From Siphlonurus alternatus (lineage: Eukaryota; Arthropoda; Insecta; Ephemeroptera; Siphlonuridae): DNA of 64,000 bases. Shown in pieces: positions 11,601 through 26,105 of the stretch (positions are counted from its first letter, which is position 1; each line of letters opens with the position of its first letter). Made by a program: the position numbers and the translations under genes. The stretch lies in assembly GCA_949825025.1 (NCBI GenBank), contig OX463780.1:38916979-38980978 (forward strand). Direction: 5' to 3'. A model generated the notes under the pieces. It saw only the letters and a program-made list of their open reading frames with translations. It was not told the origin of the DNA and made no database searches.

Positions 11601-14236
11601 GGAAAACGTATCGAGAGGACTGGAAAAATGCACCCAATGGAAAAAAAAATACATGAATTTTTTTTATTGCAGAAATGAATAGAGGGTACCAAATTATGCT
11701 ACTCTGAATTTTTTCAGATTTTTTTGAAACCCAGAACTATTTTTAAATAATTATTGAAAGTGCGGCCACGCCCCCTGGAGGCGTCAATAGGCGTCCAGTC
11801 TCTATCCTTTTTATTAAGAATTCAGAGGTGCCAACTGAAATCACAGGACTTTCAATAATTATTTAAAAATAGTTCCGGGTCTCAAAAAAATCTGAAAAAA
11901 CTCAGAGTAGCATAATTTGGTACCCTCTATTCATTTCTGCAATAAATTTTTTTCATGTATGTTGTCCATTGTGTATCTATATATATAGATGCAAAAGTAC
12001 ATAAAAGTATCAATTTAATTTAATTCAACTCATTATGTTATTTAAACACTGCTTATAAGATAAGTAAAACATGGATTAGGTCATTATACTCTTTATATAC
12101 ATATCAATAAAAAAAGAAAAAACTGAAATACATTAAAATTTAATTAATTAAAGTAACAATATTTATATTAAATATCAAACAAACAAATTAAGTAAGCAAA
12201 TTAACACTATACTAAATCAAATGAACTGAAATTAACACATATTATGGCAATGGCAACTCATTCTTTTCACAGAATAAATTTTATTAATAATGAGAATATT
12301 TTATTCTTTAAATTTTTCTTGAAGATATTTATATTATTCCGATGGTTCACGTTGAACTCAAATATAAGTTTGTTGTGTAATAAGGTTTGCATACCTATAC
12401 TAGGCAGCAATGGCGGTGTTTATACTAACTTAATAGTGAAATATTGATACAAGGTGCATGGGTAAAGGTACCTTTACCCACCTTGATATTGATATAGTGT
12501 ACATTTTTTTATATTATAAATTACAGAACTTTCTTTGACAGCGAATATAATTATATATTATATCAGAGTTTTGCCCCAAGGCGAGTGGAGTTTTCAAACG
12601 ACCTTGACTACGCACGTAAGACATAAAATTTATTATTTGATTTGCAAATAAAATAATTAGCAAAAGTATGAGGTTGTTGAACTTCAATATTCATATTGAG
12701 ATCGGCAATTTTAAGAAAATAATTTATATTTATGACAAAAATATAATCGATTAACTCTGTAAAGAGGGATGGATTAAAAGAGCGAGCATATATTATCCAC
12801 TTTTCAGATTCTTATCTTGTTTTCAAAGAAAGCGGTTCTATATACTTGAATGGTGCTTAGGCTGTCCTGGTCCTCAGCTACTCAAATATCCTGTTATTAA
12901 AATATTTATGTATACACTGAGGGAGGGGTTACCTACGTACATTTATACCCTGTAATTAGCTAGGTGTATTCAGATTTAGTTATATAAGTATATAGTATTT
13001 TATGTGTTCAAAACTCAGCACTGCCTTCGTAATTATTTTAACATATGATTATACAACAAGACAATGAACTTGAAACATTGTTTATTCATTAGCTATAAAG
13101 ATTACTTTATAATTTAGTTTTATGTTAATTACCATACCGACAATTAACATAAATAATCATATCCTGTTCTTCGTATGAGTTTTTCTTTTATAATTTAATT
13201 TAGGCAACTATAAGTTGAAAAAAGAAAGATATGCGCAATCAAACAGTAAAGAACATAATTAAAAATGTAGACATGCACATAAAATGTACGTATTTGATTG
13301 AAAGTTTTGTATCAAAGTTATCAAAGTGAAAAAAAAATACAATATATTATACCCTATGTATAAAATACTTTACACTTGTTAAGTCTGCACCCTGCCCTAC
13401 AGATGTTAAAAATCCTCTTATAACAGAGTGCAATATTTTTAAGAAAGAAGTGAAATATAAATTATATTGTTACAAAATTAACGAGTTTACAAAAATTTAA
13501 TTCAACCATCTTTGTATGACCTGCACGTCTTTTAGAAAGATCAATCGATAATTTATTTCTTTATGTTTTGATGCAGAGTAGATTTAGTTTGATAATAAAT
13601 ACTGCTAGAATACTTTGAAACCTACTGGCACTATCTCGTTCGTCATACATGTATATACTGTATGACATGTACTACAAACATATAATTTAGTCTTAATGTT
13701 AGCGGCCGGATTAAATTCAAATTGTCACATGATAACGTCAAAAAATTTACGTCAATGGTAAAATTTCTTCGTCTAAACCTTTAATGTCAATAAATAAATT
13801 ATTTTTGATGTGATACAATAAATTTTAAGTCTTAATGCCCACAAGTTACCACTTGATCTTGACTCATGCTTTGCAATTTGCGATAGCATTATGTGATATA
13901 TATATTATATATAATACAATGCATTGAGTATAATGCCATGATGACTGTATAATTTAAATTAATTATTGTTTTAATATTTATAATAAACTAAAAATGTGTT
14001 AATTCATCTTAAAACTCACTCCTGCTTGCCCACTGTTGTCGCTCGTTAATTGCAAGAGAGAAGCGCTGCATGCTGGCGGCGCATTGTACAGAGAGGGCGG
14101 GACTGTCGCTCCACTGCAGTTGTAGAGCGGGCCGCCACACTTGCAGCAGCGACCAAAGCTCGACGCCTCGCGTGGAGTTGGCGCCGGCACCAGCGGCCAG
14201 CAGAGCCACCGTGAGCACCACACACGTCCTCAACAT
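4907..14236 (-). CDS. NRF-6-like acyltransferase, copy 2 (complete)
   Basis: This is a complete 13-exon gene for a membrane protein of the nematode NRF-6 / Drosophila Drop-dead type. Exons in transcript order: 14236-14020, 11586-11390, 11312-11122, 10786-10683, 10060-9893, 9299-9206, 7908-7783, 7315-7150, 6890-6808, 6477-6252, 6114-5940, 5780-5638, 5095-4907. They total 2079 bp, 692 residues plus stop. The start was chosen because it opens a signal peptide (MLRTCVVLTVALLAAGAGA); an in-frame ATG further up would add 12 non-signal residues. Exons 1-3 encode the extracellular NRF domain (NDYWLGSRSEC, LCLPAECGAKEEV), exon 4 the first membrane helix, and exons 5-13 the acyltransferase-3 domain, with the conserved His in LHGMRVFGMAWILMCH near residue 281. 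All donors are GT, although the exon 2 donor is gtcggt, a weak site. Introns hold six fold-back elements. Substrate unknown. Confidence 0.93.
7001..7095. mobile_element. Short fold-back element (AAAGTCTTCT ends)
   Basis: Inverted ends AAAGTCTTCTACTCG and CGAGCAGAAGACTTT bracket about 65 bp. It lies in the intron between exons 8 and 9 of copy 2 and is absent from the homologous intron of copy 4 (52624-52908), so it was inserted or lost after that duplication. A second copy lies at 61996-62080. Confidence 0.6.
7982..8150. mobile_element. Fold-back MITE, family H (TTCACGAAGCAG ends)
   Basis: A near-perfect palindrome with ends GGGCGCGATTCACGAAGCAG and CTGCTTCGTGAATCGCACC. Subterminal repeats of a TTAACCACGTTTAAC type fill the arms. 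Related copies are at 52660 and 59800. Flanks end in AT or AAT. GGG-starting ends with 2-3 bp AT-rich duplications suggest the PIF/Harbinger group, which is inference. Confidence 0.7.
8524..8600. repeat. (AT)n microsatellite
   Basis: About 77 bp of uninterrupted AT dinucleotide, in an intron of NRF-6-like copy 2. Confidence 0.95.
8791..9110. mobile_element. Palindromic MITE, family P, second subfamily
   Basis: A 320-bp fold-back element flanked directly by TA (8789-8790 and 9111-9112), with ends ATGGAGTATTG and CAATACTCCAT. Arms carry TTATTGCAGAAATGGATAGA and a central GTGACGTCA inverted motif. It shares internal blocks with the other P copies but has different termini. It sits in the intron between exons 6 and 7 of copy 2. 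Confidence 0.8.
9690..9833. mobile_element. Fold-back element (GGGGCATTCACAAAG ends)
   Basis: An inverted repeat of about 144 bp with ends AAGGGGCATTCACAAAG and CTTTGTGAATGCCCCTT and imperfect inner arms (CCTTAAGGCCACA against TGTGACCTTAAG). It lies in the intron between exons 5 and 6 of copy 2. Termini resemble family H in style (GGGC then ATTCAC) but the interior differs. Confidence 0.65.
11637..11969. mobile_element. Palindromic MITE, family P
   Basis: A fold-back element of about 333 bp in intron 1 of NRF-6-like copy 2. Its right end reads CATGTATGTTGTCCAT and its left end is partly overwritten by an A run. The arms match the copies at 41359 and 44707 closely, including the middle GGAGGCGTCAATAGGCGTC, so these three are recent relatives. 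Confidence 0.8.
12450..12485. repeat. Tiny palindrome with CAAGGTG ends
   Basis: A near-perfect 36-bp hairpin: CAAGGTG, a 3-bp interruption, then GGGTAAAGGTACCTTTACCC and CACCTTG. It lies in intron 1 of copy 2. A 42-bp hairpin with the same CAAGGTG/CACCTTG ends and different middle lies at 32379-32420. They may be ends-only remnants of one element family. Confidence 0.5.
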
Positions 14237-15388
14237 CTCTTGCAAGAATGAGAAATTTAATTCTTCCACCAAGAATATATTATTGGAAAACCTTCTCCCA
14301 CCGAAACACGAACTCCAACGCTTGTTATTTAAGAAGTTAAATTTTGAACCTTCGTCTGATGTTTTTGTTGATTATATATTATGTGACCGCAGGGCGTAAT
14401 CTTAAAAAAAGTGGTGTCAGATTTATGACAGAATAGCCTTAACTAACAATTCAGTATACATTAAAAGCTGCGAAACCTGTTTCTGTATTATCTATCCCCA
14501 TGCAGATTTAGGCGTTTCTCCTTCAGCCTGTTAACCCTACGCTGGAATGGATGATACATTGCTAACAAACTTTTCTAACACATTCTAGATTATGCAGAGA
14601 AGAATTTTATACCTGAGTAACATATTTTATAATGGAGAAAAATAAATAAATAATAGTCCTTATGCTATTTTTGTATCATGGTCACATGATGGTCTTTGAT
14701 TAATTTATCAGCTTCTTTAAGCACTAAATAATTAACAAATTAAAAATAATTTGAATTTTGTTATTATAGTTAAGAAAAATAAATATTTAGTGTAATGATA
14801 TAAATCTGGGCTGTAATATAATTAATATACCAGGATGTGTTAATTATAATTCGATATAACAGTAGTTTAGTGTTTCAATTTAATCTACTCAATATTGTTG
14901 CATTATAGTAAAATAGATTTTTAGACTGTTAAGAACATTAAAATTATATTAATTAATTATCAGAACTTCAACATCTGACATTAACTCACTTTAAATGGTC
15001 CTTATACCCCTCCAAGACCAAGAGATGATGAGATTCGAATTTATAATTTGGGACAGCCCGGACAGAACGCAGTGTCCAGTCAACTCCATGCATCCGATTG
15101 AATTTCATTATACGCCTTCATATACCTCGTATCATATAACATATAATGGTTTTAATAATAAATAACTAAAACCATTTCAGCTTTATAAATCGAATTTAAT
15201 ACAATATGCATGTATAACATTACATAATTTTTACAAGGAAACTCGTTGCAGGTACTTTATCTAAAGATATGATATAATTATTTTATGTATGTTTGGCGAA
15301 GACGTTAAAAAGTAAATTAAACAAAGTAGCAACTATAAGATGTTAACAACGATAAAGAATGCAAACATAATCTCGCCCAACGTAATGC
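14237..15388. other. Intergenic DNA between divergent genes
   Basis: This separates the 5' end of NRF-6-like copy 2 (minus) from the first lectin (plus), so both promoters should lie here. Apart from the TATA-like site described next, I see only AT-rich DNA and no gene. An open frame across 14070-14399 is mostly the antisense of exon 1. Confidence 0.5.
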
Positions 15389-15420
15389 TATAAAAAACGG
15401 GAGTACTGGTGCATGTTCAC
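15389..15420 (+). promoter_or_regulatory. Candidate core promoter of the first lectin gene
   Basis: A TATAAAA box at 15389-15395 is followed about 29 bp later by a TCA-type initiator in GTTCACAATT, then the ATG at 15431. The spacing fits a TATA/Inr core promoter and implies a 5' leader of only about 12 nt. An in-frame ATG at 15413 would lie at or before the start site. Confidence 0.45.
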
Positions 15421-15430
15421 AATTGCTACC

Positions 15431-18054
15431 ATGATGGGTCCTCTTTATGTTCCGTTCTTGGTTCTCCTCGTTTTGGGTCCTTTGTCCTCTGAAGCGCGAC
15501 ACACCAAGAGGTCGGACACCCGCGAGCACCAGGTAAGAGGCCATGAATAGTTAGCAATGTAATAATGTTAGCAATTTTCTTTGGTGGTGAGTAAAAGAAA
15601 TGAAAAAGGTTGCAACAAATAGATTTTAATACTAAAATAAAAAATACAGACTGACGAGTATAATATTTGAAAAAATTTTAATTAATTTTTTTTCCTACAA
15701 TGGATTTAAAACGAATGTAACTATCTTAATTAATTCAAATGAAGAAACCATTGAAATTTTGAATTTTTATATACACCCTTGTGTACCATGCATGAAATTC
15801 ATCAATGTTTTGAATGTAGTTTTGAATGACTATATAAATTGCATCTAGAAATCTTAGAATGCTAATTAGGCAGCTTTATAATTAATCTACCTTGACAAAT
15901 CTCTCATTATATCTTAAATTAATTTGTTTCATGACGTATAGATACGAAGTTTAAAAGTTATTAACATTGCTGAATGAAAAAGTGAAAAGCAACGTTACGC
16001 AAAAGGGAATAAGAGACATTAACATATTAATCTTCTTCGCGTCTGTTTTAGGAGGCCCTGAACGGACTACTGTCTCGGCTAGGCACGCAAAATGCGAGCG
16101 ACTCGGGGTTGGTTTTCATGCCTCCGACCTTCAGTGTGGACATCGTGAGCTTGCTGCGCTGGGCCGTGGAGAGGGACACTCAGGTACATCTCACCCCTGC
16201 ATGGCTCTTTTCTCTCCGAAGTGATTTTCACTTTAAAATACAACTACAAGGGTTCAGGGTGATGGGGCATAATTGTTGAGTTTTTGAGGCATTACTTGAC
16301 GGTTAACGTCGTAATTCACACGCGTGACTATGTATACAAACTTGATAAAAAATATAATATATACAGAAGTTTAATTTCATGAGGTCGTGAGCTGAGAAGC
16401 GGTTTTCTTCGTTAACTCGCTGGTACTGACAATGAGTTAACGTGTAATATAATTCATGCATACATAATAACACGTAACTTTGAAACTGTAATCTTCTTTT
16501 CAATAAGGTCTCGATGATTTCGAAATATGATAGTTTGATGATTTTTTAGCAAAATAATCATTATATACATTATGTTGCAGCGTCCCTCCGTTTATCCAAA
16601 TATTGCAAGATATGGTGGGAAAACTGGAGGGCAATCGCCACCATCATTTTATAGTAAGTATAGTGATAATAATTATTAGGATCCTATAATATATATTTTC
16701 TTATTGACTATGCGATGTATTTGTACTTGATTAAACTGTATTGTAATAAATATAGCATATAATATAGTAAAATGTAAAATAGAATTATTTCATTTGGAAT
16801 GCATAATACAGAATGAAGCTTTATAGGTGGAAAAATATAAATATTTTTTTCTTTTACAGACTGGCAGAATATAAATGTGGTGGCTCTTGGAGGAAAACAA
16901 TATTTTGTATCACGTAATCAAAAGGTACACGTCAATATTTATTCAATTTTAGCTTTTGATTATAATCATCAACATACAACCATAAAATATACCAATTAAC
17001 CATGTAGCCTGGTGACTGCATAAATATTTTTTTACGATTATTATAAAAGTTTAAAAAAGGCACATAGTTGGTTATGATGAAACGGTACTCTCAGATAATA
17101 GAAATGTACTTTTCTGGTTCTATTTTATAGCTTCTGTGCTATATAGGTTATAAATTCATGTACATGTTTTAAAAAAATCGTACTTTTTTTTAGCATAATT
17201 TGCTGTGCCACGTCGCACATTAACTACACATTGTAGCTTATTATTGTAGAGCTCCCAATGCAAGTAGTGAACTATTAATAGTGATTAATAATTAATGAAT
17301 TAATTAATTGTTTGGATCCCACCAGGCCACGTGGTTCGACGCCCTCTCCTTCTGTCGCTCGTTCGGTATGGATTTAGTGAGCATTGAGAGCCTCGAGGAG
17401 AACAACTTGTTGGTGAACCACCTCGAGTCAATTGGTGAGCGCAATGAAGTACCATCACTATAATTATGAAGAACCAACAGTCTGATCTTTATGACGAATT
17501 ATAGGGTTTTATTTAATAAGATTTAAAATGAAAAGGTCTTGAGGTATAACATTTATTTTAATATAATTAACATACTTTGTTAAAGAAGCCCCCAATGTAC
17601 TAAATTGAGAGTTTTCAACAAACGCTAGTTCTAATACGAATTAGTGAAATTACACCTACATTTATAATTACAATTACAAAACACGTATATATTGCTACCT
17701 AACAGGCTGCATTTTAAATTTTAGTTCAGTATATTAAATCTTGTCATGAATATATATAAGACCCAAATAATCCTAGAATATTGCTTGACTGCAGCTAAAT
17801 TTTAAAAAGGTAAATTTCTTTAATCAGGTTTTAATTGTTGTTCAACAGGACTGACTCAACAATATGTCTTCACTTCGGGACACAAGGTAGGTCGCTCCAC
17901 CTACATTTGGCTCAATGGCGAACAGCTGGTGTACGAGGACTGGAACGCCGGCGAGCCCGCACAATTTACCACCGAGAACTGCCTGATCGTGTGGAAGAGA
18001 CATTGGTTCGACCTGCCTTGCGATTATGCCACCTACTTCGTATGTGAAGGATAG
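15431..18054 (+). CDS. Secreted C-type lectin, single CTLD
   Basis: Exons: 15431-15532, 16052-16183, 16581-16653, 16860-16924, 17326-17434, 17849-18054 (stop TAG); 228 residues. A signal peptide (PFLVLLVLGPLSSEA) is followed by a roughly 80-residue linker without recognised domain, then a C-type lectin-like domain from about residue 103. The CTLD has four cysteines (CRSFG, ENCLIV, LPCDY, FVCEG), enough for the two conserved disulfides. The sugar/calcium motif normally reading EPN or QPD is EPA here, and the WND motif is replaced by WFD, so calcium-dependent sugar binding is doubtful. The split after VNHLESIG (phase 1) is at the same place as in the lectin at 23981, showing common ancestry. 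Insect secreted CTLs serve in immunity or reproduction; which applies here is not visible. An in-frame ATG at 15413 would add six residues. Confidence 0.9.
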
Positions 18055-18842
18055 AGGAGCTGGGGATTTTCCATAGCAAGGCTGGTTTTTTAGATTATTA
18101 GGTGCAGCTGAGGCAAAATATTGGAAAAAAAACTATATTGTAATATTATTTTATTAATTATGATACACTCAACAATGAAAATAAATAATTTTCCACTTTG
18201 TCAGACTATCTCAACTTGCTGAGCTAACCATCTTTGATGTTGAACAAGTCTAGCTACCATCACGGCGAGATAATCAGGCACGTTGGTTAACAATTATATT
18301 ATATTTTTATTCTTTTTATGCATGTAGTGAAACACTAATTGAAACAACAAATTTTAAATCCAGATATTGAAACTGTCAGAAATATAGTGAGTTTATATTA
18401 TTGTACATCGCAGCATTGTCACAATTATTGTTCTATCTTGTTATGAGGTTCATTTTAGAAATCACCGACACATTTTACATCCAAATAAATCGTGAATATC
18501 GGTGCAGATTTTGGTATAAAGCTATAATATAGTACAGCATTGTTATATATCTCTCAATTTGACTTAAAAAAAATATGAACTCAATTTCAAATAGGAGTTT
18601 GAATTTTAAAATTATATATTTGTTATAATTATATAGAAGAGATAAGATAATTATAGTTCGTTAAATTTTTATCAACTAAAAAAAAAATGTATTCTTATTT
18701 TTCTTAATATTTATATTAATAAAAATAATTATTATTATATATTTTTATTAAAATAGAGATTAATAATTAATTCAATTAATATAGAAAATAAATCTATAAA
18801 ACACTGTAAAAAACAAGCTGAGTAGATCATATAAAACTTTTT
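18055..18842. other. Convergent 3' region with poly(A) signals
   Basis: AATAAA at 18180-18185 lies about 125 bp after the lectin stop on the plus strand. TTTATT at 18744-18749 gives AATAAA on the minus strand about 95 bp after the odorant receptor stop. The remainder is AT-rich and holds no gene I can see. Confidence 0.45.
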
Positions 18843-20531
18843 TCAAGCACTGTTATATTTAACGAGAAAAGTGTAGTATGTGAATGATATTCCCAAAATC
18901 TGAAACAAAAACATTAATATTTATTACGATTTCCATATAAACCAAAACTAGAAAAAATTATATTACTGCATGTTACAAAATACGTTATGACCACACATGT
19001 AGAAAACTATTAATAAAATTTAAGTATTTACATCTTTAATTATTAATAAGTGCAAATAAGACTATAATATTAATGTCATAAATTTATTTATTTCTTTTAA
19101 CATAATTCCAATGACATCACTAATCACTATTATCCTACATAACTACTGGTGTAAAATATTATTTTAAAAAATTAAAAATGCTTCAATCTGTAATACAAAT
19201 TAGTAAATCCCTCTCCCCAAATAAATCCACTCTTAAATAATAAATGAAGAATCAAAATAAGTTTGCAATCATTAACTAATAATATGAGTATTTTTCCTTA
19301 TATTTATTCAAGGTCTTAAACCTATTATAAACGTCATATGGTTGTCAATGAAGTGAGAGAGAAGCACACACACCATATTGTCTCGTACATTTTTACAAAA
19401 ATGTGCCACCCCTGGAAGATGTAATTAATGACATACCGCCGTGAAGGTGTCCACGGAGAGGCGATAGAAGGGTCCTGCGTGGACCTCGAGGGGCAGCGAG
19501 CAGCGCACGGCCATCACCTGCAGACTGCGCCTCTGAGAGCGTGACCGCGCCTTGGACAGCTGCTCAAGGCACACGTCGTTCACACGTAGGCCCTGCACGA
19601 GTAAGAACGATAATACCAACAATACTCTGTTCTGCAGGGTGGGTTGTCTATTATAAAATCGGTCAGAAAGGGTGCGATTTCAAGTTACGTGTGTTGATTC
19701 CGATTTTATGTGTTTGAGGGATTAAAGAAACGGAAATATGCTTTGTCATATGCTTTTTGTCTGTTTCATTCGCTGAAACTAAAAATAATACTCTTTCTAT
19801 ACATACTATATAGGAAATTCATACTATATTTTTCCACGAGAAATACTTTGTTTGAGTGAATTTATTGCAGTCAGAAATTTTATAGATAAATAAGTAAATA
19901 ATTTTACATAAAAAAGGTCAAATATCCTATGAATGTATCCTACAATGTTAGTTTACTTAATAAAAATAATATTTTAGAAATAATATTATTGTTTAATAAA
20001 CCACGTCACTTTTCTCGTACCTTATCAGTAATATCTTGAGCCAACGAGCATGAGATGAAGATGACCCATAGCAGTAATGTAAATATTAAGATAAACTCCA
20101 TGGCACTCGCGTTATTTGTAGAATCCTATAAAAATATCACCGTGTTACGAGAATTTCAGGTATTGAAATTATTATATAAGAAATAAATTAAAACAAAAAA
20201 TACAAAAATTACCATATGTCATTGTGAACAACAAAAATATGCGGGAATTTATTTAATGAAGGAGAATTGCTATTTGAAACTATGCAACATTTTTCTTGTC
20301 AAAAATTTAAAAGCCTCCACACTGACCCGCACGTCCTTGGTGAGCTCATAAGCAGCGATGGCCAGCACGTAGGCCCTCCACAGCTGCATCAGCAGGGACA
20401 GCGAGAACACCTCGTTCACCAGGTGCACCATCCTGCGAGAAGTGAACACCTTTATATTTAAAATATTTAGTAAAAAAAAAAAAGGATTGGAAAGCTGTGG
20501 CATCAAATTCAATATAAAAACAAAATCATGG

Positions 20532-20576
<45 letters not shown>

Positions 20577-21736
20577 ATTTTTCAATTTTATTGTCAAACT
20601 GTATTATCAAAACACCCGTAAATATTTTCTAAATTATATGATTTGGTGTATAAAGTGAAATGTAAAATATAATATAAAGGGAAGCTTTACTGTTAAAAAA
20701 ATAGTGAGTAAAAAAAATCCATAGGTTGTGCGTTGTGCACAGTACATTTAAAATATTAAACATCCGTTCTAACTAGTTTTGAGATTATTTGAAATTTGTA
20801 AACAGCCAATATATAGGTTTATTGGAGGTTGCAAGATGGAAGAGTGGGCCATTTTGACCTGAATCCCGCCTCCATATAATAATAAAGATGTTATTAATTA
20901 TTAGTACCATTATGTACGTACAAGAAATTCATAATTAGCTATATTATATTCTAAGGTTTTTAATACATTGTTAACATATAACATACTACTTACCTGATAA
21001 CGTGCTGATGCAGTAAAATGTAATCAATAATGTTGTTTCTTGGGTTTCTACCAGCTGTTAAAAACATTACAGCTGGAAATTTTGAGATAAAATAAGTTGA
21101 ATTTATATTTTCAGTTTGATAACTCAAATGTTCTATTCGCCCTTTAATTGATTTTAATAAGTAAATAAGAATACAATCGTGGCCATATACAGAAAAGGCT
21201 GCCTGGACAATACTAAGTGAAGAGAAAAAACGCACCAAGTAAGAGATGATTTGGGATTGAAAGGAAGGAATTAAATTTTCAATATTATTACTAACATTAT
21301 CAGTATTTGTTTTTTCCATTCCGTACTTACGAATTAGATTTATAATTATATATGAAAAAAGTAAACAAATATACAAAATAAATAAATTGTTTGCTTCCTT
21401 AATTGATTTCCTCACATGAGTATTAAATTTGTATCTTGAATTTAAAGTTGTTTTTAATTCTTTCAATAAATTGAATCGATATGAAATTGCAAAATTTTGA
21501 ATTAAAAATGACATATTTATTAATGTTCTCCAAAAATACTTGAAAATTATAGTTATATCGTTATTTGACGTCGTTAATATTATTATAATTTGTAAGCAAT
21601 TTAAAAATATGAAAGAAAATTTTGAATTCATCATGTAGATTTTGCTTGCAAATGTTCGCCAATGTCCCCGTGTACTCCATGGCTCGAGTCCAGTTAGTTT
21701 CAGTAAAAATTCTATGAAATCCGAATCACAATTCAT
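18843..21736 (-). CDS. Insect odorant receptor (7tm_6 family)
   Basis: A complete five-exon gene: 21736-20994, 20432-20327, 20125-20021, 19592-19437, 18899-18843; 389 codons including stop, the usual OR size. Exon 1 (743 bp) encodes an N-terminus typical of ORs (DFIEFLLKLTGLEPWSTRGHW) and several hydrophobic helices. It joins in phase at HQHVIR to MVHLVNEVFSLSLLMQLW. Exon 3 is a clear membrane segment (FILIFTLLLWVIFISCS). Exon 4 carries the OR C-terminal signature (VRCSLPLEVHAGPFYRLSVDTFTA), completed by a 57-bp last exon ILGISFTYYTFLVKYNSA. Such receptors form ligand-gated cation channels with Orco in sensory dendrites; ligand unknown. The start at 21736 is preferred over an upstream in-frame ATG at 21811 because it begins the conserved N-terminus. 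Order of exons, phases and length all agree. Confidence 0.9.
20536..20574. repeat. (TA)n microsatellite
   Basis: About 39 bp of TA repeat in intron 1 of the odorant receptor gene. The transposed copy of exon 2 at 48240 retains the sequence beside this tract. Confidence 0.9.
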
Positions 21737-23980
<2,244 letters not shown>

Positions 23981-26074
23981 ATGCTGCGCCTCAATGTCTT
24001 GCTGATCGCGGTAATGTTTATAATAGCAACTTAATTTAATAACAAGGAAAAAAATAATCAATCTAGTTGAACCATATATATATAAGAGTGCTGAATTAAT
24101 TGTACTGTATTATAAATTATTTCGTATGGGTGTAGTTTTGATGTTTGAAAAAGTAAAATTAAGTAAAAGAATAAATAGAAGTATCATATAAGGTATCATA
24201 ATTATCATACGGTACTGTTTTTTCTCAATTAAATTCTAAATATGGCACGTTCATAATAATTTATTTTTAACTTAAAAGTCACTATATAATATATAATTCT
24301 ATAGAGTTTTTTGCTGTTTTTGTTTACGAGGGAAAATAGCATAATAATAATAATTGTTTATTGGGTTTAAAAATACAAAGTATAGAGAAAATATTAACAA
24401 AAAAACATATACAAAACCCAATTGGTGAATGCAAAAGACGAAATTCCATACACAAAATGCGTACATTCACCCAATTGTCAATGTATATAGATAGCATAGC
24501 AGGTATACGGACGGTCAGGAGGGTGGAAAAGAGAAAGTGGAGGTCCAGCTACTATATTATGACATTAGATAGGAGAAATGACAAAAATAAATAGAAAAAA
24601 AAGTTTTAATTGTTCTATAATGATGGGATTTTTTTATACTATCTATCATTTATTGGCGTATTTTTAAATTTTTTTAAACCTGATTTGTTTTGTTTAATAA
24701 AGTGAAAAAAAAATCAATACATAATTTGTTTATATACTAGTCTGTGTATTTTGGTCCTCCATAGGGCAGCCTAACTTACAGGGGCATGACGTCAGCGCAA
24801 TCAGCTCTATAATAATATTGATGCAAATAGTCCTTTCAGAATGTAAATTTTTAAAATTTACAAAGCATTAAAATTTAATTGTAATCCAAAGTTTTGTTTA
24901 AAATATTTTCATATTTTTATTTATAGTCATAAAATGTATTACTTGCAGCAACAGCAAAAAATGCTACGTACAGTAGAACTGCACTTATATAATTACACGT
25001 TTTTATTAGTTTTATTTGCTCATTGTACTATTAAGAAACAGTACACAATCATGATATATATATTTGTTATTATTATTCTCTTCTTGTTTGAACTACTCGT
25101 GCAATGTTGCATGTTTCTCGGCGTTAATTGATTGTGATTTAATTCTGCTAAGTAATAATTCTGTACAAACAAGGCTGAAAATGAATGAATGGTTTGTTTA
25201 CAATTAGTACTTCATTAGAAATATTAATTTGTATGTAACAATTGATGATTTTAGTGGATCGCTGAAATATCTAAAAAAATAATCTGCAAAAAGAAAAACT
25301 CATATATATAAATACTTGCATTCATACATATTAATATACATGATTATGCTGTATATATATTTTTTTTTATTTATTTTAGACGGTGTTTTAAATTTACTGT
25401 TCATAAATTTCTTATTATGCCTAACTACTGAATAGAAACTGTTTAAATTCTTCAATATCGTGCATAATTATAGTGCAGTGTATAATAATTATACTAAAAT
25501 TTTATTGTATTCAATAGAATCACGTAGAGTTTTCCGGAATTTGCAGATACATTACAGGAATTCTTGGTATGCTATCTTGTACGCAGGTTTGATTTGTGTA
25601 TTCCTCTAGGTGGTGGCCCTCGGTCTGGGGGGCGCCACGCCGCAGTGGAAGGGAAGTCACCACCAAGACCTGGAGGTGCCGGCCCTGGAGAACTTGGATC
25701 CAGCGGACCGGATTGACGAGCTCGAGGTGAGGAGGTGTCTTGCTTTGCAAGCCTAAATGTACCCACAGAAAACATACTCTGGACAAGGTTTACGATCAGG
25801 AGATCAGACTTGCCTCATTTTTTTAAATCTTTAGTAAAATCTCAGCCTTTAATACCTTTGAACTTACAAAATGTATTAAATAATGCTTTGTATATATATA
25901 TATATATATTACATTTGAAATCTAATTCAGCGGTTATCATTTAATACCGATCATACTGATCACATTCACATACAATTTGAATTTACTGAAACAATTTAAA
26001 TAACTTTTCTTTATAATTTTGTTGTAGAATGCAGTACAGTCGCTGATGCCTCTCAAAGACTTCTTTCTAGCTCA

Positions 26075-26105
<31 letters not shown>

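Noticed and set aside
15317..15544. A 75-codon minus-strand frame
   Set aside because: It is the complement of lectin exon 1, which encodes a clear signal peptide on the plus strand with a good donor site.
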